In this document: positions 1 through 9,869 of the stretch, piece after piece | How the letters are laid out: each line of letters starts with the position of its first letter | Numbering within the stretch: position 1 is the stretch's first letter | From: Cheiracanthium punctorium | Lineage: Eukaryota; Arthropoda; Arachnida; Araneae; Cheiracanthiidae | Length of the DNA stretch: 64,000 nucleotides | Direction of reading: 5' to 3' | Assembly (NCBI GenBank): GCA_038373885.1 | Contig: JAWZYV010013556.1 | Coordinates: forward strand, 248,001 to 312,000 | Program-made: the position numbers and the translations under genes | Notes under the pieces: generated by a model | Seen by the model: only the letters and a program-made list of their open reading frames with translations | What the model was told of the DNA's origin: nothing | The model's database searches: none

Positions 1-225
1 GTTAGCATATTTTCGAGGGGGCCCCTGAAGTGATGGCCGGACCCACTGATGTTTTTTTGGGTCTCGCGGAGGGCCAGCGTTAGCATATTTTCGAGGGGGC
101 CGCTGAAGTGATGGCCGGACCCACTGATGTTTTTTTGGGTATCGCAGAGGGCCAGCGTTAGCATATTTTCGAGGGGGCCCCCTACAGCGGTGTCCGGTCC
201 GCTGTAGCATATTTTCGAAGGGGAG
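1..225 (+). repeat. 78-bp CG-rich tandem repeat, direct arm
   Basis: Units beginning GTTAGCATATTTTCGAGG start at 1, 79 and 157, an exact 78-bp spacing, and a degenerate fourth start lies near 204. The units are rich in GGGGGCCCC and far more GC-rich than their surroundings. The array is cut by the window edge, so its full length is unknown. Confidence 0.9.
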
Positions 226-284
226 CAAAATCCAATTTTTAGTGGATAACGCATTAACATTCCTGAATTCACATGGGAAAACAT

Positions 285-440
285 TAGGTCCGGCCACCCC
301 CGTTGGGGGCCACCCTCGAAAATATGCTAACGCTGGCTCTTTGAGAGACCCGAAAAAAATCAGTGGGTCTAGCTATCACTTTAGGGGGCCCCCTCGAAAA
401 TATGCCTCCGTTGTAGGGGCCCCTCGAAAACGTGCTACCG
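285..440 (-). repeat. inverted arm of the same 78-bp repeat
   Basis: The reverse complement of the first array reappears here, with CCTCGAAAATATGCTAAC at 314 and variants at 391 and 422 (spacings about 77 and 31). With the direct arm it makes a large imperfect foldback with a spacer at about 226-284. A short CCCCCGTTGGGGG hairpin lies near 297. The 76-codon open frame across this arm is repeat-derived and not a gene. Confidence 0.85.
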
Positions 441-452
441 CTACTCGAATAA

Positions 453-600
453 AACGGGTTTTTCCTAGTTAATTCGGGTTCTGCCTAGCGCTGTCAGTCA
501 GAACGCGTTTTGCCTAGTTAATTCGGGTTTTCCCTAACGCACTCAGTTAGAACGCGTTTTCCCTAGTTAATTCGGGTTTTGACTGATTTCGGGTTTTAAC
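453..600 (+). repeat. 49-bp tandem repeat, three copies
   Basis: CCTAGTTAATTCGGGTT recurs at 464, 513 and 562, exactly 49 bp apart, with GAACGCGTTTT at 501 and 550. It abuts the foldback array, and the two may be parts of one larger satellite or element. It decays after 585 into GACTGATTTCGGGTTTTAACTG. Confidence 0.9.
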
Positions 601-1815
601 TGTAACATATATATATGCCCGCATGAGTTTAAGCCGTAAGTCGTAATTTTCCTCTGCTTTAAATCAGCTTAAAATTGAAGAATTGTTTATACTATCAGTC
701 TTCTGATCTTTGACTAATCAAAATCTTTTTTTTTCATACTGGCATTTTTTTTAATTCTTAGAAATTATGTTTTATTTTGATAACTAAAATCTACATCTTG
801 AATTCAATTTTACTAGAACAAATTATTTTGTAAAGCATAAATAACTGGATAAAGCAAATAAATCACACTTAAAGCCTTCAAATGGCTTCATTCTGCGCAG
901 CACTGACTTTAAACGGAGAAAGCGGCAGTCTATAAAAGTCCCATCATACATATTTTGACGTAAATAGCGTTAATTACATTGACATATTGCTTTTCAGCCT
1001 TCAAAAGCTGTTGGGAATTCGATTATGTTCTCAATAGATGATTCACGTCATAATGGAAAATCATTATAAATTATCTTTTCCCATTGAAGTAACTCTTACC
1101 GAAGTTTAAATAACCAACCTTTCAAAGACATGAACAAAAGAGTTCATTTCAAAAAGTTGAAAGAAATAAGCTGAGAGTAGTATCATACAAAACACTCTTC
1201 CTCGCTATTAATTTTATTTTAATGTCATGAACAGAAAATTCCATGAAGGATAACGATATGAAAAAGTAATTCTATTCTCAATTCTTAAAAAAAAATATAC
1301 TTAAATTTTTTATGACATTTTATGATATTTTAATTGAAGATATTTAAATCGGTCAGCATTTATCGAGCTGAGTTTATAGCTTTTATTTTCCTTTAAATTT
1401 TGCAGTTACATCACCCAGTCCTTGTGTGCAGGTAGTCTCCAATAGGCGTATGCAAACTTATGAAACAAAATATGGCATGTCCAATACAGTTTAAATATTT
1501 GACTTAAGATTTTACTGTATTCTAAAGTAACAATACAGATATTTTGTATAAAGAGTATTAGCTTACTTTGTTTATGATTTTTTAGGTAATATTTAATAGA
1601 TTTCTTTAACTACTATTTCATATTTTTTTAAAATCTAAATTTAACTTTCTTCTGCAGTGTACGCATCGTTTAGCTTTCTTTTTAAGTCCATAATGTTACT
1701 AAACGGCGAATTGCATAGTTAAAGTATTTTTTACATTTTCTACAGAATCTGAAATATGCATTTTTTTTAAATTTTTTAATTTAAATTCCTTCAGACTAAC
1801 TACGTACTCGTGTTC
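601..1815. other. AT-rich DNA without recognised features
   Basis: No coding, RNA or repeat structure is supported. There are homopolymer A/T runs and scattered stops in all frames. Confidence 0.6.
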
Positions 1816-2380
1816 TCTCTATTTATTTTCCATTATGTTGGAAAGTGCATCATAATCCTTTCGTGGGTCGTATTTATCTCTCAGGCTTCATTATGTTAGA
1901 AAGTGCATCAAATTTTACGCGTAGACCCGTAGTTTTCTCCGAAACTTCACGTAAATACGGGTTAGGACCCCTTAGAAAGTCTCCTATGGAAAGCCCCCTC
2001 TCAGCCTAGATCTCTCGCTTAGATAATCGGCCGTATTCCCAAACTCAAATCAAATCAAATCAATCATGCGTAGATCAAATTTGTCTTTTGTGTTTCATTA
2101 GATTGAAAAGTGCATGATAATCCATGCGTCAGTCATTTTTTCATGTTTCATTATATTCAGAATTGCATCATAATCCATTTGTGGACCTATTTCCATTTCT
2201 TGCTTCATTTTGTTGAAAAGTGTATTACAGCTCACTTGTCAGCCCTGTGTCTTTCTCGTTCCCTCATATAAAAAATCCATTGGCCTGTCCTATATTTCTT
2301 TCTTGCATCAGTATGTTGTAAAGTGCATCATGCACCGTCCGTATTTGTCTTTCTGTTAAATTTGAAAAGTGATTTAACGC
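1816..2380 (+). repeat. ~55-bp degenerate minisatellite, interrupted by a SINE
   Basis: Units of the form CATTATGTTGGAAAGTGCATCATAATCC recur at about 1841, 1899, 2106, 2161, 2215, 2315 and 2363, with spacings of 48-58 bp (one pair is two units apart). The array is split by the SINE at about 1927-2064. The same unit can be recognised at 42915-42975, where it leads into a ~170-bp repeat, so this belongs to a dispersed family. Confidence 0.8.
1927..2064 (+). mobile_element. 5'-truncated SINE with (AAATC)n tail
   Basis: It shares the block GTAAATACGGGTTAGGA..CCTTAGAAAGT with the SINE at 16026-16262 and ends in repeated CAAAT units. The flanks ACGCGTAGAC and ATGCGTAGAT look like a diverged target-site duplication. 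The tRNA-like 5' half with the pol III boxes is missing. Confidence 0.7.
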
Positions 2381-2459
2381 AAAATCCCGACGAGAAAATA
2401 ATAAGTGTGTGTGTGGATGGGAGGGGATGAATTCAAAAATAAGCATTCAGTAATAAATA

Positions 2460-2785
2460 ATTATTCATGATATTATAAGTAAGTATTTGTATTAAATCAT
2501 TGATATTTCATACTGATTCTGGAAAAACTTTAGAATCTCTAATTAATTCTATGAATCAGCATTTGGCGTTGTAGCATATTGTCTTCATTCATTAGTTGTA
2601 ACTATATTGTAGCCTGGCATCCTTATTTATTTTTTATTTTTATATCATCTTTCACATTTACTCATTTTTACTTTCCGATCATGTACCATGTAAGGAAAGT
2701 ATCGTAATCATGAAAAAATTCGAATTCGAGACTTTGGTGTATTTACACTTTTGAGGTCTTCTGAATTCATGTATGCTATTTTTAC
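2460..2785. other. AT-rich spacer, nothing recognised
   Basis: No supported feature lies between the minisatellite and the GT tract. Confidence 0.5.
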
Positions 2786-2790
2786 TAGAT

Positions 2791-2870
2791 GGATGTATGT
2801 ATGTATGTGTGTGTGTATCTGTGTGTGTGCACGTAGGGTGTGTGTGTGCGTGTGTGTGTGTGTGTGTGTG
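2791..2870 (+). repeat. (ATGT)n / (GT)n microsatellite
   Basis: An ATGT tract passes into GT repeats with minor interruptions. It immediately precedes GAACACGATAGCTCCTAAAC, the lead-in of the 172-bp repeat. A similar pairing of microsatellite and 'AGCTCC.AAACGGG' occurs at 60286-60340 inside a Helitron, so this may be a Helitron-like remnant. Confidence 0.9.
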
Positions 2871-2879
2871 AACACGATA

Positions 2880-3285
2880 GCTCCTAAACGGGGCATTCGA
2901 TTGAGCTGAAATTGAGTATATATGTTATAAACCACCTTCGCAAGACCGGTATTCATTTTGGTGTGTATAGGACTTATAGTTTTTCTACAGGGCTACGACA
3001 AAGATTTCTTTTATATTATGGCCTATGGGAGGAAATTCTTGAAAGTGCACTAGCGTTTAACGATACATTCGATTCAGCTCAAATTGGGTATATATGTTAC
3101 AAACCACCATCGTAAGATCGGTATTGATTTTCATGTGTATAGGACTTATAGTTTTTTTACAGGGCTACGACAAGGATTTCTTTTACATTATGGCCTATGG
3201 GGGGAAATTCTTAAAGGTGCGCTAGCATTTAAACGGCACATTCGATTGAGCTTCAATTTGGTATATATGTTTGAATTATTCATCG
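2880..3285 (+). repeat. 172-bp tandem repeat, 2.3 copies
   Basis: CATTCGATT anchors lie at 2894, 3066 and 3239 (spacings 172 and 173). Whole units match closely, including GGACTTATAGTTTTT and GGGCTACGACAA. The two ~67-codon open frames here are repeat-phased and lack any known motif. Confidence 0.88.
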
Positions 3286-3317
3286 ATTAAAATTTATTTA
3301 AATGCTTGGTAATGATC

Positions 3318-3375
3318 TTAACCGTAAGTGTTCGGAAAGTCGAGTGGAGTCACTCCAGATTTTTTTATTTTTAAA
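3318..3375 (+). repeat. dispersed repeat segment, copy A
   Basis: The stretch TTCGGAAAGTCGAGTGGAGT followed by CACTCCAGATTTTTTTA is matched in reverse complement at 9118-9172. These are two inverted copies of an unnamed repeat about 5.8 kb apart. Confidence 0.6.
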
Positions 3376-3979
3376 AAGTTGAGTAGACACTTTTACATAC
3401 AATGACCTTAAGAGTAACTATCGGAATCGCTTATCAGTAGTTACCAGCCTCACTCAACATGGCCTTTCTGAAATTATGGAGCTAAAAAGGTTATGCACAG
3501 CTAAAATGTTGACTAAACGTGTGTACACTCCAACGTTTTGCGTGACATTTTACTGTTGTCTAAAAGGCATCAGTATGCAAAATTTCAACTAAGTTTGGGA
3601 AGTAGAGAAAAATTGATTTTATTTTGTTCATTTCAGCAACTTCTGAGCGGAACATTCAGAAAATGCCTCTCTTTTGCATAGGATTTAAACTGATATTAAT
3701 AGATGGCAGCTTCTCAGAAACTTCACTTTTACACAATTCGAAAGACTATTAAAATTCGTTAAGCTGAGTGTTGCTTATTTTATTGTCACAAAAATGATCG
3801 ACGATTTGAAAAACAAATCTCTTTAAAACGGAAAGCGATTGAAATGTACGGTTTGCTGCATTCTCCTTGTTAACCGGGGAATTTACTATTACCAATTTTC
3901 AAAATTATTTAAAAAGTGCATCAAGAGATGGCGCTTCTGACTAGGAAAAACTTTAAAACAGTGTTTTGAAAAATAACTA

Positions 3980-4330
3980 CCGTTTTCAGCTACAACGTGA
4001 AGCTGTTTGAGGATAAATTCTTAATCGCTCGTACAAACACTTCAGTTGGAATGTTCTGACTAGCAACAGAGATGTATTTTTACAGTTTGTGGATTGTGAC
4101 GATACACCTGGTCTTTCAAGTAGCCCCCCCCCAAAAAAAAAGCGGTCGCATGGCGTCAAATATGGCGAATAAGGTGGCCAATTCATTCCACTTTGCGTAT
4201 GCTTTTCTTAGTCAAGGGAAATGTACTGTTTGCCAGACTGTTTCTGATATTGAATTTCCTGTGAAAACCGTGCCTCGTTGCGACAAAACTGTGGTCTAGG
4301 TGATGAAACTCCAAAACAATAAAAATATGC
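3980..4330 (-). pseudogene. decayed Tc1/mariner-superfamily transposase C-terminus
   Basis: On the minus strand a short frame reads WPPYSPYLTPCDRFFF and then, after a frameshift, a GYLKDQVYRHNPQTV-like stretch. Transposases of the IS630-Tc1-mariner superfamily, including arthropod copies with a DUF4817-like N-terminus, have the motif WPPxSPDLTPCDFFLWGYLK at the third catalytic residue. Here the expected aspartate of SPDL reads Y (SPYL), and a run of C/A near 4126-4141 sits at the frame break. No start, N-terminal DNA-binding region or terminal inverted repeats are visible, so this is a dead fragment. The same kind of protein recurs at 30820-31180. Confidence 0.7.
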
Positions 4331-4439
4331 TGTCCCAGCAAATAAACTATTTTTGAACCATACGTTAGGATGTAGAATTAATACGAAAGGACGAAATGCG
4401 TACAGAATAGCAGCGCTATCCATTGAGGAGCTCTAACTT

Positions 4440-7400
4440 TCCTATTGCCTTCCGTTTTTCTTTAATTGATATTTCAAATCGTCGGTGATTTTTGGGATAA
4501 CCGGTAATATCGTCTCATTTATCCTCCAAGGGAAAGCTTGCAAGTGCTTTTTAAAACATCTGCTAAAGAAGGTGAATTATTACTTTTTTTATTGGGCCTT
4601 CTTTTACATTTTTAAATGTACTTTTTTTCAGTCGTATTTTTATTTTGTTTACAACTATTGAATTACAACTATTGTTTACTACTGTTACTTTCAAAAATCA
4701 AGGGGCATTGTGCACTTGCTTCCTGTTTACGTATGAACGGGGAATGCGCATACGTCAAATGTGCACTTAATACTTAAGGAGAAGAGTCTTTATCAAAACC
4801 ATTTATTAGCACGTTGTGGGGTTGGATTTACCCCAATTTGGTAAGTAAAGTCAAAATAATATTTCTGAGCATTTTAACGATAGTTTTCCCGCCTCATAAA
4901 GTGTTTGTATCTCAAAAACTAAGAGAGATAACTCAGTTCTGTAAAAAGTGTTAAAAAGCTCACAAACCTTTCTATAAGCTCTGGCCCCAGCACATTTCTA
5001 ATTAATCTACTAAGGCAGAAAATGCACTTACTTCACTAGATGAGACAAGTGAATACACTCGGTAGAAAAAAAAATTGACTTTTTTTTATAACATGAAAAA
5101 TTTATTGTATTTTTATGAAAATTTCAGGGTCAATAAAGAGCTTCCTTGAAGGTGCATGATAAAAATATTAAGTTTGTACCATTAAAAATGATGTACTCAG
5201 ACTTGCTTGATGTGCTCAGGCCAAAACTGCCCTATCGATTTTACGGAACGTACTTACCCCACTTCACCCTAATAAAATAACATTTACAGAGTACATAAAT
5301 ATTGATGCTTCAAAAGAAAACATATTTCTTTCAGAAGTCAGTTACATAATGTTTTTATACCAGGTTATTAAATTGCAGTATTGTTGGTAAAAAAAAATCA
5401 CTTAAGAGGAAAAAAATACATGCTCTTTGATTATCATAATTCCGAACTGTATAAATAATAAATTAATCACAACAGAGAAGCATAATAAACAATAAAGAGG
5501 AAACTAGATCAGTGAAAAAAGATTAGTTTATTTTGTAAGGTTATTTTTCTCTCTTTCTCTTTACGTAACAGAAATTATGTGAAATGTTCCATCTGGCATT
5601 ATGCGAGCTCACCAGTAATTTTTCTAAAACAAATAAATTATTGAATACGTTCATTGACGAAAAGCGAATGTAAGTATCAAAATTTTCACTGGGTATTTTT
5701 TTAGGAATATTTATATTTGTATTTTTGTTTATTAAATATTCTGCATTTAGATTTTTAAAATCGCAACCTCTTTTTAATGTGAGAATTTCCATATTGTTGT
5801 GTATTGCTATTGAAAGATTATTAGTTTTTCAACTAAGATCATGTTATTCATAAAAATTATTATGTATCAATATTTTGAAAACGGGCTAGTTTTTCCTTAT
5901 TCTCTTCGGAATTATAAAAATAAAGTACAGTAAAAATTGCTTGCAGTTATTTGAAATTATTTGCCATAGCTTAAAATTTGATTCTTTTAAACAGTAACAA
6001 AAGTAGCTAGTTCTTCATTCCATATTGGAATTTAAAAAATTATTGTTAGTATAATCAAGTAAATGCTTGCTGAGTTTTCTTCTGTTTTAAATAATTATCA
6101 AAAGGAATAATGCCGCCTAAGTATTGAGAGCTTTTTTAAAAGACAAATCATCGTTGAGAGTAATTATAGGTATAATGTTTTAATGCGCACAATTTTCGCG
6201 AATAAATTATGCTCCCATGTTAGATTGTAACTAAATTTAATATTTTGACCAACTGCTCTATTTCTATCCCAATCAGATTGCCACATAACGTGAAACAAAT
6301 GTAGTCAACTTTTGTGGTAAGAAAAAGAAAAGATTAGATCAGTAAAAAATAAATCAACTAGAGTATAGTTGCTTATAGCGAAAAAGTATCGGAATAGAAA
6401 CGTCCTCCACAGTGTAAATAATGATAATATATGCTCTCAAATAATCTTGTTCCAACCAAAAATGCTTATCAAAGAACAATAGACTTTCTCCCCCTGTGGC
6501 TGGCACTGAGGTTTTGGCCACAAGAATAGTCAGAAACGTGGATCATCTTAGTATGGGAACACACTATAGGTGGGCCAACCCTGCCCTCTATGAAACTGAC
6601 ACTAAAGCCTAAAATACGGTCAAATTTGTTTTTCTTAGAGAAAAAATATGTTTTAAATGTGTAGTTCATTGTGTATTATATGATAGTCAACTGAACTTTA
6701 GAACTATTAATTTTTCGAAAAATACTCTAAATTGCTCGTGAATTACTGTAACAAGATAAATAGATTTGTATCAAAATCAAATAAGAATAGTTAAACTGTA
6801 TGCATATCCAAAATATAGGTACGCAAATGAAAAGTTTTTTTTCTGTTGACTGAAGGAGAGTATTTTATTGTTGTAGAAGAAAAAATGAAAACAAATACTT
6901 TTTCTCGTGCTTTATGCAAAGTATTTTACTTTAAATGTTTTTTTTTTACAAATTAAGTCTGCAGGTTATTGTATTTATATGAAAAACATCCTATTTTTAA
7001 ATAAAATAAATCAAGCATTTTCACAAATTAATTCTAGCTTCTATTCTCGCGATAAATTATAAAAATATATTTATTAAAGAAATTTGCTGAAAAATAGGGA
7101 TATTGGTACCAAATCAAAAGTAATAAATAAAAGAATATGTCATTTTACAAATGTATAATATTTTAATAACATTTAAAATGCTTCTGGAGAAATAAGCATA
7201 ATCTAAAAATATGATGCAAAACCACGCAGAGTTCAATTTATGGAATTTGCTTCAGTACTGCATCCTCGATTCCAAAAACTGTAATCGTGAACTACTTTAT
7301 ACATATTTATATAGCTTCTCTTCCCCATTACGGAAGAGGGAAAAGTATAAAGCTTAAGCTAAAACTATTTTTTATCCTTTCAGAATATCTGCATAAAAAG

Positions 7401-7880
7401 ATCGGGTTTGCGTAGCATATTGCTTGGAAATTCATTCTCTGGCTAAAAAAATGTTCAAGAACTGAAAGTTAAAGTTCGGTATAGAAGGTGTAAGGTACTT
7501 CCAAAAGGAAACTGAATAATAAATTCAGACGTTCAGTTCTAAAGAATGCAGAATGTATGTTTATGCAGAGATATAGTACTAGTAAAGTATAAGATATTTA
7601 ACACTATATATAAACTGTTTACAGAAGTCATATTCCGTTGCAAAGATGGTTTAACAGCTTATTTAAAATTTCGAGTGAAATAAATCGTGCATATGAGATT
7701 ACCTTATGAAATCACTAAAAATAAATAGCTTATAAACAAATTTTCTTACAGCTTATTTTTACTTTATTTTCAAAAAATAAACACTCTAACTGTGGATACA
7801 GGAAAAATTTCTCACTGAAAAATCCTGTACATTTTGTCTGTACTATTCTGTTTGCTGGGACATTTCGGCAACCTTACAGT
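4440..7880. other. AT-rich non-coding stretch
   Basis: No gene or repeat structure is recognised. A less AT-rich patch at 6480-6610 (CCCCCTGTGGCTGGCACTG and nearby) may be part of an unrecognised repeat but has no sustained reading frame. Confidence 0.5.
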
Positions 7881-7884
7881 TACC

Positions 7885-8235
7885 TTCATTATATCACAAA
7901 TGTGATGTAAATGTGGCGTCCATTTCTAGTCAAGCATATGCCGCTGCAGAGTGACCTCACAGAGTAATTGATAATTAGTCATGATATGACGTCACTGCGT
8001 GACAAACATGTGACATTGTAGAGTGACGTCGCTGTATAATTTCACACTAACTGACGTTAATGTAAATCCCGATGTGGCTTCCATATAGGTCATTATGTGA
8101 CGTCAACGTCACCAAATCTGTTCCAGGTAAGCATTTGTCAGTCGCCACGAGCTCTCTGTGACAAACAAATCAAAATGTCACAGTTTGAACAGTATGTATA
8201 CATGTTGTGACGTCAAAATGCTATATGGAACATAT
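7885..8235. other. cluster of TGACGTCA (CRE-like) palindromes
   Basis: Exact TGACGTCA octamers occur at 7987, 8098 and 8208, spaced 111 and 110 bp. Near-matches TGACGTCG (8023) and TGACGTTA (8052) lie between them, with several GTGACA/TGTCAC half-sites. TGACGTCA is the consensus for CREB/ATF bZIP factors. The composition differs from the flanks, so this may equally be a diverged palindromic repeat. No adjacent gene start is visible. Confidence 0.55.
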
Positions 8236-8239
8236 ATAA

Positions 8240-9110
8240 AATGAATAAAATGTAATTGATATCAGAATTAGTGTGATAAGCGCATGTTCATTAAACACTT
8301 GGCTGTAAAAATTATTTTCACTGGATAAGTAAAGTATGTATGGAACTATAATCATGTCGATGTTTGTTTATTCATTTGCTAAACAGTAATACTATATCGA
8401 TGATAAAAGCTGTATGAATTAGGATCAGGTGGAGTAATTATGACGAGCGTAATTTTTTAAAAATTTATAAATGAAGGGTTTTCGCAAAAATATTTAGCAT
8501 AAAACATTTAATGTGTTTTTCATGGTAGGTTATTTCAGCATTTATATGAAGTATTCTTAAGGCACTAACAATTGAAAAACAAACGCCATGTCGAAATTTT
8601 TCCCTAAACGGATTTGACGGTTAGTTGTTGAAAGTTATTTGGTGCAAAAAAGAAAATTTTTATATGCAAGCTAATTCATATTAAAAAGTATATTGGTAAT
8701 GCATTTAAGAGCTTACGAAATGTTTTTTATTTTTTCTGACATAGTTAAACATTTTTAAATCCTTATTAAATTATACACTTTTTCAGGCATTTCATTTAAC
8801 CTTAACCGAATATTTTAATCTGATGGAAGTTCTATTGTAAATATAAAACCCAGTCAATTTAAATTAAAAAGAATGGTAGGAAACTAGGCATTACAAGAGT
8901 TTGGCATATAAAATTTCAACAGTCTGCATTTAATCATTTTTTAGTTACGATAAATACCAACAATCCATGGAAAAATTAAGGTGACCACTACGCATTTTCC
9001 ACCCAAGCACCAGTGTTTCCATACTAATAAAAATTTGCTGGTAAATATTCAGGAAAGAGTTACCAATACTGTGAAACAGCAATTGGTTCATGAGAGTTTT
9101 ACCTTGAAAA
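8240..9110. other. AT-rich spacer
   Basis: Nothing recognised. Confidence 0.5.
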
Positions 9111-9117
9111 CGCAAAG

Positions 9118-9172
9118 AAAAGGTAAAAAAATCTGGGGTGACTCATCTTGACTTTCCGAATACTTGATCGTA
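9118..9172 (-). repeat. dispersed repeat segment, copy B (inverted)
   Basis: The reverse complement of this stretch matches 3318-3375 over about 45 bases with few differences (CGGAAAGTCAAGATGAGTCA versus CGGAAAGTCGAGTGGAGTCA). Confidence 0.6.
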
Positions 9173-9609
9173 AATGTATAAGAATTACGTTTTGGATCCG
9201 TCTACAAAAACTGTAAATCCTACACATATCAAAATAAATGCAAGTTGTATGATGGTGATCTATAATATACATACAGAATAAATTTAGCTCATTTTAACAC
9301 CGGATACTAATTTTCAATATATTTGAAGAAAAAATGAATGAGTTATGAGCTTAGAAAATTTTCCTTCCCCATGTTAAAATATTTTTCATATTTCAGCTCA
9401 TATCTCATTTAATATTGATCTTAAGAAGTTGATTTTCCCCCACTATTAATTGCGCAAACTTAATTTACTATTATTAGAATTTTTTAATAAATTATTAATA
9501 TGAATCGTGAATTATGACATCAATATTTGAAAAAAATATGAATAGTGACCCAACCAAATTTCATCGGAAATAGATGCAGAAAATAACTTTATATGGCTGA
9601 AAAAAATTT

Positions 9610-9865
9610 CAACTTTTTGTTTAAAGTAGTTTAATTTACATTAATTAAAATGCCTTATTTTCATGAGTTAGGGGTGCCATATATAAATTTATTAAGTGAT
9701 AGTTTTTTGAAAAATGGAACTTTATTGGAATTATTATTGAAAGTAAAAATTTCAAATTTTTACTTTCAGTAGTTTAATTTACAATAATTAAAATACCCTA
9801 TTTTCATGAGTTAAGGGGCCATATATAAATTTACTGAGTGACAATTTTTTGAAAATTGCGTAAAA
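9610..9865 (+). repeat. 143-bp tandem duplication
   Basis: AGTAGTTTAATTTACA.TAATTAAAAT..CC.TATTTTCATGAGTTA occurs at 9625 and 9768. Homology continues through CCATATATAAATTTA and AGTGA.A.TTTTTTGAAAA.TG. A near-perfect palindrome sits at the junction (9738-9768). Confidence 0.85.
9738..9768. repeat. 15-bp-arm perfect palindrome
   Basis: TGAAAGTAAAAATTT, one central C, then the exact reverse complement AAATTTTTACTTTCA. It lies at the boundary of the 143-bp duplication and could have been its breakpoint. Confidence 0.85.
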
Positions 9866-9869
9866 AAAA

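Noticed and set aside
242..472. 76-codon open frame, Arg/Lys-rich
   Set aside because: It lies in the inverted arm of the 78-bp satellite, and its residues simply repeat with the array.
2708..2956. minus-strand frame with poly-(His-Thr)
   Set aside because: It is the translation of the GT microsatellite.
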